Source: Actinomycetota bacterium
GTDB taxonomy: Bacteria; Actinomycetota; Acidimicrobiia; IMCC26256; PALSA-610
Direction: 5' to 3'
DNA length: 33,971 bases
Assembly: GCA_005773635.1 (NCBI GenBank)
Contig: SXHN01000036.1
Span: 1-33,971, forward strand
The notes below the pieces were generated by a model. That model worked only from the letters and a program-made list of their open reading frames with translations. It searched no databases and was not told the origin of the DNA. Positions within the stretch are counted from its first letter, which is position 1. The number at the start of each line of letters is the position of its first letter. The translations under genes were made by a program, and so were the position numbers. Positions 23,503 to 32,017 of this stretch are shown here, one piece after another.

Positions 23503-24450
23503 ATGGAAGAAGCTTCGATTTGGTTACGGGAAGTCATAACCCCCTGGGACACGTATCTGCACGGCGCCTCGGAGGTGCTGCACTGGGCCCAAACCGACTA
23601 CCAGGAAATTTGCATCATCCGCACTGAGGCGTTCGGCAAGAAGCTCTTCCTCGACGGCATCGTCCAATCCAGCGAAGCCGACGAATTCATCTACCACGAA
23701 ACACTTGTGCAGCCTGCAGCCATGGCCGTTGGGGGCCCAAAAAAGGCTTTGGTGCTCGGCGGCGGCGAAGGTGCGGTGCTGCGAGAAGTGCTGCGGTGGC
23801 GCAGCATCACACAAGCCGTAATGGTCGACCTTGATGACCAAGCGGTCGCAGCATGTCGTCAACACCTTCCGGAATGGCACCAAGGGTCGTTCGAAGACGC
23901 CAGAACTTCGCTACTCCACGCCGACGCAGTGCAATACCTACGTGACACCACCGAACCCTTCGACATCATCATCTCCGACATGACGGACCCAGTCGAAAAC
24001 GGCCCATCTACATTCTGTTTCACTCAGCAATATTTTGAAACCGTCAACAACGCCCTGACCAATGAAGGCGTTGTGGCTGTGCAAGCAGGGCCGTGGTCAC
24101 CCGTTGAGATAGCGCTGCACGCCAAGGTGTTGCGAACGATGAGCGCCGCATTTCCTTACGTTGTCTCTTACCCATGCAATGCTGCCGTCTACGGACGGCC
24201 GCTGGGCTTCGCGATGGCAAGCCGCACGCCAATCATCGAGCGCCTCGAACCAGCTCAAACCCAACCCCTGATCGTCAACAACGGGGTGACCGGATTGCGA
24301 TACATCACGCCCAAGGTGGCATACGGCATCGTACAAACGCCACCGTTCGTTGCGGAAGCGATCACGAAAAGCACAAGCGTCTACACAGAACTGACGCCCC
24401 CCCAAACCGCGCATGCGGCAGGATGGGAACGCGACGAGCAACGCTCCTAA
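23503..24450 (+). CDS. Polyamine aminopropyltransferase (spermidine/thermospermine synthase-like)
   Basis: The enzyme moves an aminopropyl group from decarboxylated S-adenosylmethionine to a diamine or polyamine. The 315-residue protein has GKKLFLDGIVQSSEADEFIY with the YHE motif, a SAM motif ALVLGGGEGAVLREVL, an acidic VDLDDQAV after strand 2, and the gate ISDMTDPVENGP. Spermidine synthases usually read GGGDG; GGGEG with a DP...GP gate is closer to thermospermine synthase (inference). I chose ATG 23503, with GAGGAT 6 nt upstream, over ATG 23470. The TAA stop overlaps the stop of the convergent LuxR gene. No ornithine or SAM decarboxylase is nearby. Confidence 0.87.
   Translation: MEEASIWLREVITPWDTYLHGASEVLHWAQTDYQEICIIRTEAFGKKLFLDGIVQSSEADEFIYHETLVQPAAMAVGGPKKALVLGGGEGAVLREVLRWRSITQAVMVDLDDQAVAACRQHLPEWHQGSFEDARTSLLHADAVQYLRDTTEPFDIIISDMTDPVENGPSTFCFTQQYFETVNNALTNEGVVAVQAGPWSPVEIALHAKVLRTMSAAFPYVVSYPCNAAVYGRPLGFAMASRTPIIERLEPAQTQPLIVNNGVTGLRYITPKVAYGIVQTPPFVAEAITKSTSVYTELTPPQTAHAAGWERDEQRS
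24447..24450. other. Overlapping convergent stop codons (CTAA)
   Basis: TAA of the aminopropyltransferase (24448-24450, plus) and TAG of the LuxR regulator (24447-24449, minus) share bases, the third such pair in the window. Confidence 0.9.
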
Positions 24451-27086
24451 GAGCCGGAACGGCCAATTCCGAGGGCGGCGGCAACTTCATCACGACTTGA
24501 AACGCCCAGCTTTGAAAACACATTCTGCAAGTGATTGTTGACCGTGCGAACCGAAACGTGAAGCTCCTCAGCGATCTCCCTGCTTGGCTTGCCCATCGCC
24601 ACCAACATCGATACTTCACGCTCGCGTTCAGTCAGCGGAACAACGCCCATCGACCGCTGTAAATGCGGAGTCATGACCGATGAGTCAAAGCGCTCTGACA
24701 GCTCATTCGCGCGCCGTTCCAGTTGTGCGGCGAGTCTCGAATCTCCACTACCTTGAGCAATCGTGGACGCCTGAACCGTGGATTCACACGCCAAGAGATA
24801 CGCGCCAATGCGTTCGAATGCGGCGCTGGCCATTCCCACTGCGGTCGCATCAGACTCCAGTACTCCTGCTACGTAGCGCTGCTGTGTCGCCAACAAATCT
24901 CCTTCGCAGTGTCCCGCCACTTCGATGAATCTCCGCGACGATTCCACCGCGCCTCCTAGGCGAAATACATCAAAGAGCGCAGTCGCTTCCTGATCAACGA
25001 TGCCGCGCATTTGGCTACGGTCTGCAGCGGCGAGCATGATCGTGCGCGCATCGGTGAGTCGACCATCGGCTGCCGCAGTCCATGCTCGTGCACGCGAAAG
25101 ATCAGCGTCATACAGCTGAAACCATGGAATTGTGCCTGCGTCGAGTTCGCGACAAAGTTGTTGTGCCTGCACAACCGCGCCGCGTAGTGCATGACAAACC
25201 ACAAGACCGCTCAAACCAAGTTGTTCACCAATACTCTGCCCTGCCGATCGCGCCGTCGCAACACATTTCTCCAACCATCCGACCGCCTCGACCACGTCTC
25301 CGCGGACCAATGCGACGCGACCCGTCATCAGGGCGAACCACATCTCACCGATGGGGACTCGTTGCGATACTGCGACCCCGTACCCATAGGTGCCCAACGA
25401 TTCAGCTTCGTCGAATTGCCCGAGATTCGTCAACGCAAGCACCTTCGCGGCCATGTGGTTGCCGGGATGCGCAATCGCGAACGGTTGATCAATCAACATA
25501 TGGGCGGCGAATCCTTCACTCGAAGTGGCAGCCGCCTGCTTGTACAGCCCGCGAGCATTCTGGGCTGGAGCGAGGGTAAGTGCACGTGCTGCTACTGAAT
25601 ACTTCGTGTCGTGATGCGTGTGTTCGCCAAGCAAATCCATCGCCACCGAAATCTCGCCCTTCCAAACCCGCGCGGCGGCGACGTTGGCCCACAAGCCTGC
25701 GCCCGCGTCGTCACGTGTTTTACGTGCGGCATCCAACGCGACTTCAATTGCATCTTCAATTTGCAATAGTCCCCAGAACAAATTCACAGATCGAACCGAA
25801 GCAATCGCGACAGCGTCGCCACCAGTAACCGCTACTGCAGCGGCCAATACTTGTTCGGCTTCTGCAAATTCGCCCGTTTCGTACAGAGCTTCTCCGAGCA
25901 GCACGCTCGCCATCGGATCCTGTCCTTCGCGCAACGCAGCCCGAGTGAGTCGCTGCACCATCGAGTAGTCATGGCCGTGTCGCGCCAGCCGCGCCGCCTG
26001 CACAAGCTCAGGAATCGACGCAGTACCGGTACCGTCGAGCAGAAGGCTCGCAATACGCAATGGATCGTTGCGGCGACGAGCTCCGTATGCAGTCAAGCGT
26101 TGCGAATGTGCCAAGCAGTGCGCACGCCTTTGCAGTACCGACAGCCCCGAACGCAACACTTCACCGTACAACGGATGAGCAATTCGGACATGGAAGCGAC
26201 GTTGACCAACTTCGATGCGAATCAAACCGGCTCGCTCTAGCGCTTCCAGGTGGCCGCCACAGACCCGTTCGGCATCGACAACACCCACAACGTCACCAAC
26301 GGCGAGATACTCGAGCGCGGCCCGCGCGTCCGCTCCGATCGCTTCAACCCTTCGGGTTACTAGGTCGATCAGAGCATCGGTTGCCCGCAAAGAACCCTCT
26401 AGACGCCACACGCCGGCGTGGTTGTACAACGCACCCGAGGCGATCGATCCCAGTATTAATTCACGGAGATACAACGGATTGCCTTTGCTCGTAGCTGCGA
26501 ATTCCGAGGCGGCGATTCGATCTACAGGCCCACCCAACGCGTTTTCCACAATCTCAATGCAAACAAGGTCTTCGAGGTCCGAAAGTTCGATTACCACCGA
26601 TGGTTGTTGGAGCCACAATCCTTCCACGCTGGCAGATACCGGCGTTCGAGATCGCACTGTCGCCAACAGTCGAACTACTCCGGCTGCCAAAAGCGGAGTT
26701 AAGAGCGCGGCGGAGGTGTCGTCAAGGAGGTGAACGTCGTCGAGCAGGATCAGCAATGGGCTATCGCGTTGCTGGATCTCGTCGCGTACTAACTGGAACA
26801 GTTCACCGAGGTCCATCGCGGTGAACCTCGGCAGCATGTGCATCAGGGCGCCGAGTGGCATCGCACGTGTGGCTTCGGTGGCCTGCACATACTCGATCGA
26901 ATCACTCTGACCCATGAATCGACGCGCCGCTTCGGCCGCCAGCCTCGACTTGCCGGTGCCGGCTTCCCCCCGCAGCACGACGACTCGAAAATCTTCGCTC
27001 CCAAGCCCACCGAGGCACGCTCGAATTTCCTCGTCGCGCCCCCTCAGCGGCCAGACTCCAGGAATCGACGGAAGCATTTCCGGCAT
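24447..27086 (-). CDS. LuxR-family regulator with N-terminal ATPase domain (LAL-type)
   Basis: The 879-residue protein has an N-terminal AAA/STAND ATPase (LRGRDEEIRACLGG; Walker A GEAGTGKS, residues 40-47; Walker B PLLILLDDVHLLDD), a long helical, TPR-like middle (about residues 250-790) and a C-terminal LuxR helix-turn-helix (LTEREREVSMLVAMGKPSRE, then IAEELHVSVRTVNNHLQNVF). This is the layout of LAL/MalT-type activators, which bind ATP and a ligand. ATG 27086 is chosen because GGAG lies 7 nt upstream; the frame is open to 27146. It is divergent from a P450 gene with 81 bp between starts, so it probably controls that gene. The ligand is unknown. Confidence 0.92.
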   Translation of the reverse strand: MPEMLPSIPGVWPLRGRDEEIRACLGGLGSEDFRVVVLRGEAGTGKSRLAAEAARRFMGQSDSIEYVQATEATRAMPLGALMHMLPRFTAMDLGELFQLVRDEIQQRDSPLLILLDDVHLLDDTSAALLTPLLAAGVVRLLATVRSRTPVSASVEGLWLQQPSVVIELSDLEDLVCIEIVENALGGPVDRIAASEFAATSKGNPLYLRELILGSIASGALYNHAGVWRLEGSLRATDALIDLVTRRVEAIGADARAALEYLAVGDVVGVVDAERVCGGHLEALERAGLIRIEVGQRRFHVRIAHPLYGEVLRSGLSVLQRRAHCLAHSQRLTAYGARRRNDPLRIASLLLDGTGTASIPELVQAARLARHGHDYSMVQRLTRAALREGQDPMASVLLGEALYETGEFAEAEQVLAAAVAVTGGDAVAIASVRSVNLFWGLLQIEDAIEVALDAARKTRDDAGAGLWANVAAARVWKGEISVAMDLLGEHTHHDTKYSVAARALTLAPAQNARGLYKQAAATSSEGFAAHMLIDQPFAIAHPGNHMAAKVLALTNLGQFDEAESLGTYGYGVAVSQRVPIGEMWFALMTGRVALVRGDVVEAVGWLEKCVATARSAGQSIGEQLGLSGLVVCHALRGAVVQAQQLCRELDAGTIPWFQLYDADLSRARAWTAAADGRLTDARTIMLAAADRSQMRGIVDQEATALFDVFRLGGAVESSRRFIEVAGHCEGDLLATQQRYVAGVLESDATAVGMASAAFERIGAYLLACESTVQASTIAQGSGDSRLAAQLERRANELSERFDSSVMTPHLQRSMGVVPLTEREREVSMLVAMGKPSREIAEELHVSVRTVNNHLQNVFSKLGVSSRDEVAAALGIGRSGS

Positions 27087-27155
27087 TGTCGTACTCCGAA
27101 CGTTGATGGGTTGCCGCAATCCGAGACGCTGCAAGCGTCTACGCAATCGACATGG

Positions 27156-27161
27156 TAATTG
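27156..27161 (+). promoter_or_regulatory. Putative -10 TAATTG for the P450 gene
   Basis: TAATTG lies 6 nt before ATG 27168 (TANNNG, so not a perfect match). It supports a leaderless P450 transcript from the LuxR-P450 divergent gap. Confidence 0.4.
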
Positions 27162-27167
27162 TGGTGG

Positions 27168-28418
27168 ATGCCAGACCCAATGCCGGCGCCAGACCCTCGA
27201 CTCGCGGCCGTTGGCTTCGCGGGCTTCGCACTGCCCTGGGATGCACTTAATGCTCCCGACCCGGTCACGGCCATCACTGCGGCGCGGACTCGATTCGGTG
27301 ACACCTTCTCGACAGTCTCGGGTTCCACCACCTACGTCTTTGTATTCGCCAAAACCGCCCTAGAAAACTTCTACGACCTACCCGAAAAAGTCGCGAGCAA
27401 AGGTCTCGCCGATTATCGGATGCTGCTTCGTAAATTGCCCGCGGAACTTTTCGAAGGTCGGCGTACATTCGCTCACGATCTCTTTGGAGCGAGTGATGTG
27501 ACGAGTTATCTGCCCAACGTCGATCATGCGATCGAAGCGGCAATCCAAGAAATCGTCGATCCATCCGCCGAAGAGACACAGCCCATCCGTTCGGATGCGT
27601 TTGACTTCGCGCGCCGCCTTGGTCATCGCATCGGCATCACGAGCTGGTTTGGGCGAGAAGCACCCCTCGACGACTTGATCGCGCTACTGGACATACTCGA
27701 CGGCGCCGAAGTGTTCGTGCATCCAAGCAACATGGTTGCCCGACACTCCGATGCCGAAACGGTGGCGCTCGCTGCGACGGTGAGGATCGTGGCCGACCTG
27801 CTCACCATGCCGGGTCGGCAACCTAGCTTCCTCGACACGGTTGCAGGCCGATGGAACGACGTTGCGCCCCACGAACGAGCTCAAGGAATTGCGTACGACC
27901 TCATACTTCTGCACATCGCCACTATGACCAACCTGTTCGCGGCCATCGGGTGGGCACTCACCCTGGCAGCGCAACATCCCGCGGATCTGACCGATATCGA
28001 CCACCTCGCATTCGAAGCGATCCGTCTCGGCCAGCGATCACTCATCTCGCGCGAGATACTGCGCCCGTTTACATTCGACGCAGGAGAAACGCACGTCGCA
28101 CTCGAAGCCGGCATGGTGCTCGCCACGATGGCACCCGTAACAAACCGAGCGATTGCACATGGCAACGAATTCGTCCCTTCACGGTGGTCAGATCGACGTC
28201 TGTACAACGCAGTCGACATCGCAACCTTCGGACACGGCGCGCATCGGTGCCCGGCACAACGATTTTCGATGCAAGCCATCACCCGCACCGTGCTCGCAAT
28301 AACTACGGCGTTCGAACTATCGACGTCGGCGGATCCGATCGTGCCAGTAGCGCTGCAGGTAGGTGGGATAGCCCGCCCCGAAAACCCCGTCATCATCGAC
28401 TACAAGCAACGGGACTAG
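27168..28418 (+). CDS. Cytochrome P450 lacking the acid-alcohol pair
   Basis: The 416-residue protein is a P450: heme Cys361 in FGHGAHRCPAQRF and K-helix ExxR at Glu283-Arg286 (FEAIRLGQRSL). The I-helix (residues 251-262) reads ATMTNLFAAIGW where monooxygenases have A/G-G-x-D/E-T, so the proton-delivering acid-alcohol pair is missing and an Asn (Asn255) sits there. Families with such changes (CYP8A1, CYP74, CYP152) often use peroxides or rearrange substrates rather than activate O2. No ferredoxin or reductase gene is adjacent. ATG 27168 is chosen on the TAATTG spacing; TTG 27159 or GTG 27162/27165 are possible. The stop lies 3 bp from the stop of the convergent amidohydrolase. Confidence 0.87.
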   Translation: MPDPMPAPDPRLAAVGFAGFALPWDALNAPDPVTAITAARTRFGDTFSTVSGSTTYVFVFAKTALENFYDLPEKVASKGLADYRMLLRKLPAELFEGRRTFAHDLFGASDVTSYLPNVDHAIEAAIQEIVDPSAEETQPIRSDAFDFARRLGHRIGITSWFGREAPLDDLIALLDILDGAEVFVHPSNMVARHSDAETVALAATVRIVADLLTMPGRQPSFLDTVAGRWNDVAPHERAQGIAYDLILLHIATMTNLFAAIGWALTLAAQHPADLTDIDHLAFEAIRLGQRSLISREILRPFTFDAGETHVALEAGMVLATMAPVTNRAIAHGNEFVPSRWSDRRLYNAVDIATFGHGAHRCPAQRFSMQAITRTVLAITTAFELSTSADPIVPVALQVGGIARPENPVIIDYKQRD

Positions 28419-28421
28419 AAG

Positions 28422-29606
28422 TTACGCGGCGAACGGAGAAGCCGTATTCAACACACGAGTGTTATCGCGCAAGATGAGAAGTTGATCAGCCGAGCTGAAT
28501 TCTTTCAATTCCTTGGCGTAGTCGAGTGGGCGGGGCATGCCTTCGATGTGCGGCCAGTCTGAGCCGAAAATTACCCTGTCGGCGCCCATCAATTCGGCAA
28601 CAACATTCGGGTCGTCCTCCCAAAAAGGATTCATCCAAACATGGCGTTTGAACGTCTCAACGGGATCTTCGCTGAAGTATCCGGGCATCTTTTTCGCGGT
28701 CGAGCGCAATTTGTCAAAGAGTTCCCCAAGGAACGTCGAGCCGTTTTCGACCGACGCAATGCGCACGTTGGGAAAGCGGTCGAACAGTTTTTCGAATGCG
28801 AGCGTGATCAAGAAATCGAATGCCGCGCGTTCGATATTGAACGACTTAATCGACGGTTTCCAACTTCCGCCCGAAAACGATGCACCGAAGCCGTCGGCGG
28901 CATAGCCGTTTGACGAAACTCCACTATCACCTGCGTGCACCACGACGGTGATGCCACTTTCGTTAACCCTCGCCCAGAATGGATCGAAATACGGATCGCT
29001 CGGAGTCTTGGGGCCGAGTGCAGTGAAGACGGCGGCGGGGCGCATCACAACTGTGCGCGCGCCCTGAGCGATAGCCCATTCCAGTTCATCGCAGGCCCAT
29101 TTGAGATCGACCAGTGAAATGTAAGGCGCCGCGAAGATTCGATTCTGATACGCGAAACCCCAGTCTTCGACGAGCCATTGATTGAACGCTCGAAACGTCG
29201 TCGTGATCGCGAAGTCGTCGTGCTTCAGCAGTTCTTCGTATAACACTCCCAACGTCGGGAACAACCAAATCGCTTCAAGACCGAATTCATCCATTCTCGT
29301 AAGACGAGCGTCGCGATCACGGTATTCGGCCGGTATTGGTTCGCGGTCGGTGAGAAACTCCATCGGATTGCGCCCGTCGGGGTTGCCACGAAAGTAGTCG
29401 TGCATCGCACCAGCTTTCGCAACTGGATTGAAAGTGGGGTTGGTGACCGCGTGACTGACCCGTCCGCCTACGACGTGATACTGACGGCCGTTGATCTCGG
29501 CCCATTGCACGCATCGCCCGCCCAGCCGCGGGTCGAGGTGGCGAGTGAACGCATCCAAGGCTTCGTAATAGTGATTGTCACAGTCGAAGGCCAAGAAATC
29601 AATCAT
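28422..29606 (-). CDS. Amidohydrolase-family metal-dependent hydrolase (ACMSD-like)
   Basis: The 394-residue TIM-barrel protein is from the amidohydrolase 2 group. It starts FLAFDCDNHYYEALDAF with the Asp-x-Asp-x-His metal motif, has VVVHAGDSGVSS with a mid-barrel His, then NVRIASVENGSTFLG, and ends with IFGSDWPHIEGMPRPLDY carrying the catalytic Asp. It differs from the first amidohydrolase (7181-8398) mainly in its N-terminal half, so the two are distant paralogues. ATG 29606 is supported by TAGTCT 6 nt upstream. It is divergent from the oxygenase-decarboxylase genes, with only 46 bp between starts, so joint control is plausible. Confidence 0.86.
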   Translation of the reverse strand: MIDFLAFDCDNHYYEALDAFTRHLDPRLGGRCVQWAEINGRQYHVVGGRVSHAVTNPTFNPVAKAGAMHDYFRGNPDGRNPMEFLTDREPIPAEYRDRDARLTRMDEFGLEAIWLFPTLGVLYEELLKHDDFAITTTFRAFNQWLVEDWGFAYQNRIFAAPYISLVDLKWACDELEWAIAQGARTVVMRPAAVFTALGPKTPSDPYFDPFWARVNESGITVVVHAGDSGVSSNGYAADGFGASFSGGSWKPSIKSFNIERAAFDFLITLAFEKLFDRFPNVRIASVENGSTFLGELFDKLRSTAKKMPGYFSEDPVETFKRHVWMNPFWEDDPNVVAELMGADRVIFGSDWPHIEGMPRPLDYAKELKEFSSADQLLILRDNTRVLNTASPFAA

Positions 29607-29612
29607 GTAGCG

Positions 29613-29618
29613 AGACTA
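29613..29618 (-). promoter_or_regulatory. -10 TAGTCT for the amidohydrolase (leaderless)
   Basis: TAGTCT on the minus strand is followed by 6 nt (CGCTAC) and ATG 29606. Confidence 0.65.
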
Positions 29619-29640
29619 TCGACCATGCCCGCCGGTTAGC

Positions 29641-29646
29641 TAGGTG
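29641..29646 (+). promoter_or_regulatory. -10-like TAGGTG for the oxygenase gene (leaderless)
   Basis: TAGGTG is followed by GAAGTT and ATG 29653. A TCGACC at 29619-29624 could be the -35 (16-bp spacer). It shares a 46-bp gap with the amidohydrolase promoter on the other strand. Confidence 0.45.
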
Positions 29647-29652
29647 GAAGTT

Positions 29653-30663
29653 ATGGACGCGACGCGCGACACTGGCACGGTGCAAATACCCGTCATCGAC
29701 ATCAGCGAGTTGCGGCGCGATCGATTCGCGCCGAGCGCTGCCGCAGTCGCTCACCGTATCGACTCTGCGTGTCGGGACTACGGCTTCTTCGCGATCACAG
29801 GGCATGGGGTCGACGCAACGCTGCTGCTTCGCCTCGACACCGCGGCTCGGGAATTTTTCGACCAGCCAGAATCCGTCAAAGATGCGATAGCGATGCGTCG
29901 CGGCGGCCGAGCGTGGCGAGGTTGGTTTCCCCTACACGGTGAACTCACCAGCGGCAGACCCGACCAAAAAGAGGGGATCTATTTCGGCACAGAATTGCCA
30001 ATTACCGATCCACGGGTTGTTGCTGGAGTACCGCTTCACGGACCCAACCAATTTCCAGCCTCGCCAGAGAGTCTCCGGCCTCTGGTACTGGAGTGGATCG
30101 ACGTCATGGCTCAAGTTGCAAATACTGTTCTCGCAGGGATCGCGATCGGCTTGGGATTGGACCCCGACTGGTTTGCACGAAACCTCACGCATGACCCAAC
30201 AGTGCTGTTTCGCATCTTTCGGTATCCGCCATCACCACCGGGAACGTGGGGAGTGCAAACACACACTGATTACGGGCTCCTGACCCTGCTAGTCCAAGAC
30301 GACTGCGCGGGACTTCAGGTACGCGCGGGAAGTGAGTGGATCGATGTGCCAGCAGGACGAGAGACAATAATTTGCAATCTCGGAGACATGCTCGATCGGA
30401 TGACCGAAGGTCGATACCGCTCGACTCCACATCGAGTTCGCAACGCGACGAATCGCGATCGCATTTCGTTGCCATTCTTTTACGATCCTTCGTGGAATGC
30501 CGAAGTGGTTGCGATCCCCTTTGTCGATCCCGCGCCCAGTGACGATCGAGACACGCGTTGGGACGACACCAGCCTGCGTCATTTGTCCGGTACTTACGGC
30601 CAATACCTCACCAAGAAAGTCGCGAAGGTGTTCCCAGAACTCGGCGGTGACGTGCTTACGTAA
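29653..30663 (+). CDS. Isopenicillin N synthase-like 2OG-Fe(II) oxygenase
   Basis: The 336-residue protein is of the DIOX_N/2OG-FeII family. The N-terminal domain has PVIDISELRRD and YGFFAITGHGV. The iron triad is His204 and Asp206 (THTDYGLLTLL) with distal His260 (STPHRVRN), and the 2-oxoglutarate-type Arg270-x-Ser272 motif is present in RISLPFF. GLQVRAGSEWIDVPA and CNLGDMLDRMTEGRY match the family core. The reaction (hydroxylation, desaturation or cyclisation) cannot be predicted. ATG 29653 is preferred to GTG 29644. The PLP decarboxylase gene follows 4 bp after its stop, so they form an operon. Confidence 0.9.
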   Translation: MDATRDTGTVQIPVIDISELRRDRFAPSAAAVAHRIDSACRDYGFFAITGHGVDATLLLRLDTAAREFFDQPESVKDAIAMRRGGRAWRGWFPLHGELTSGRPDQKEGIYFGTELPITDPRVVAGVPLHGPNQFPASPESLRPLVLEWIDVMAQVANTVLAGIAIGLGLDPDWFARNLTHDPTVLFRIFRYPPSPPGTWGVQTHTDYGLLTLLVQDDCAGLQVRAGSEWIDVPAGRETIICNLGDMLDRMTEGRYRSTPHRVRNATNRDRISLPFFYDPSWNAEVVAIPFVDPAPSDDRDTRWDDTSLRHLSGTYGQYLTKKVAKVFPELGGDVLT

Positions 30664-30667
30664 CGTC

Positions 30668-31999
30668 ATGTTCGATTTTGACCGCGACGCAGAACTACTC
30701 GCCGAGCAATGCTTCGATTTCATTCGTAATCGCTTGCGAAAACGCCCGGATCCGGTGACGCCACCGACCGCAGCGGAACTGACGCGAAAAGTCGGCATCA
30801 CGATTACACCGAACGGCATCGGTTCAACCCGAGCGTTAGAACTCTTCGCCGACGTGTTGGCGCCTGCCGCAATTCCGCTCGACTCTCCGAAACACGCTGC
30901 GTTGATTCCCGGAGCCCCGACTGTCGCCGCAATCCTGTTTGACGCCTGTGTGAGCGCGGCTTCACTGGTGCCTGAAGCGTGGATCGAGGCAGCAGGCGCA
31001 ATTCACGCCGAAAACGAAACGCTCTCGTGGATCGCGTCGCTCGCAGGGCTGCCCAAGACCTCCGGCGGCTGTTTCATCAATGGCGGCACCGCAGGAAACC
31101 TTTCGGCATTGGTCACTGCTCGCGATGCGCATGCCAACGGTCGCCGTCGGGTTGCGTGCTCGTCGGAGGCGCATTCCTCGATCGCGAAGTCGCTACACAT
31201 AATTGGTTGCGATCCGTTAGTGGTGCCGGCTGACGAACACGGTCGAATGACGGGCGCCGCGCTTCGTACAGCATTAGCAGTCGACGGCGATACAGCAACA
31301 GTATTCGCAGTTGTTGCGAGCGCCGGGGCTACGAACACTGGCGCGATCGATGACCTCGCCAGCATCGCGGACGTCGCCGACGAATGCGATTTATGGTTTC
31401 ACGTCGATGCTGCGTACGGCGGAGCGGCGCTCTGCGCGCCTTCCGCTCGCAACCGATTCAACGGTATTGAACGCGTCGACTCGTTTATCGTCGATCCCCA
31501 CAAATGGCTGTTCGGCCCACTCGATTGTTGTGCCCTGTTGTATCGAGAACCGCAACGGGCTTTCGCGGTGCATCGCCAATCGGCGTCATACCTCGACACA
31601 ATGCGCGTTGCCGACGGTTTTGATCCGACTGACTATGCAATCCATCTCACCCGTCGAGCGCGTGGACTTCCACTTTGGTTCTCACTGGCGACTCACGGCA
31701 CCGATGCGTACCGCGACGCCGTCGAAGCGGTATTGGACAACGTACGAGCCGCTGCAGCCATCGTGCGCGCTGATCCGAAGCTCGACCTCATCATGGAGCC
31801 CGACCTCTCAGTGCTGCTATTTCGCCGCCGTGGTTGGGAAGAGGCCGAGTACCTCGCGTGGTCGGCGCGGCTTCTCGCCAGCGGAACCGTCTTCGTATTG
31901 CCGTCGAAGTGGCGCGGCGAGACCGTCGGACGCTTCGTTTTTCTCCACCCACAAACAAGCGTAGAGATGTTTCAACAAGCCATCGACGCGCTGGTCTGA
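30668..31999 (+). CDS. Group II PLP-dependent decarboxylase (aromatic amino acid decarboxylase-like)
   Basis: The 443-residue PLP enzyme is related to aromatic-L-amino-acid and tyrosine decarboxylases. Visible motifs: GGCFINGGTAGNLSALVTAR, SSEAHSSIAKS, WFHVDAAYGGAALCAP with the cofactor Asp, and the Schiff-base Lys279 in DPHKWLFGPLDCCALLYRE. The C-terminal SVLLFRRRGWEEAEYLAWS also fits. At 443 aa it is a little short for the family (about 470-500). It would decarboxylate an amino acid to an amine. ATG 30668 is chosen for MFDFDRDAE, the family-like start; the frame is open upstream to 30497 only by overlap with the oxygenase gene. It is 4 bp after that gene and 18 bp before the TauD-like gene. 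Confidence 0.88.
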   Translation: MFDFDRDAELLAEQCFDFIRNRLRKRPDPVTPPTAAELTRKVGITITPNGIGSTRALELFADVLAPAAIPLDSPKHAALIPGAPTVAAILFDACVSAASLVPEAWIEAAGAIHAENETLSWIASLAGLPKTSGGCFINGGTAGNLSALVTARDAHANGRRRVACSSEAHSSIAKSLHIIGCDPLVVPADEHGRMTGAALRTALAVDGDTATVFAVVASAGATNTGAIDDLASIADVADECDLWFHVDAAYGGAALCAPSARNRFNGIERVDSFIVDPHKWLFGPLDCCALLYREPQRAFAVHRQSASYLDTMRVADGFDPTDYAIHLTRRARGLPLWFSLATHGTDAYRDAVEAVLDNVRAAAAIVRADPKLDLIMEPDLSVLLFRRRGWEEAEYLAWSARLLASGTVFVLPSKWRGETVGRFVFLHPQTSVEMFQQAIDALV

Positions 32000-32005
32000 G
32001 ATCCC

Positions 32006-32011
32006 TAGAGT
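32006..32011 (+). promoter_or_regulatory. -10 TAGAGT for the TauD-like gene (leaderless)
   Basis: TAGAGT is followed by 6 nt (GACATC) and ATG 32018. The element lies just after the decarboxylase stop codon, so this gene may have its own promoter inside the cluster. Confidence 0.6.
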
Positions 32012-32017
32012 GACATC

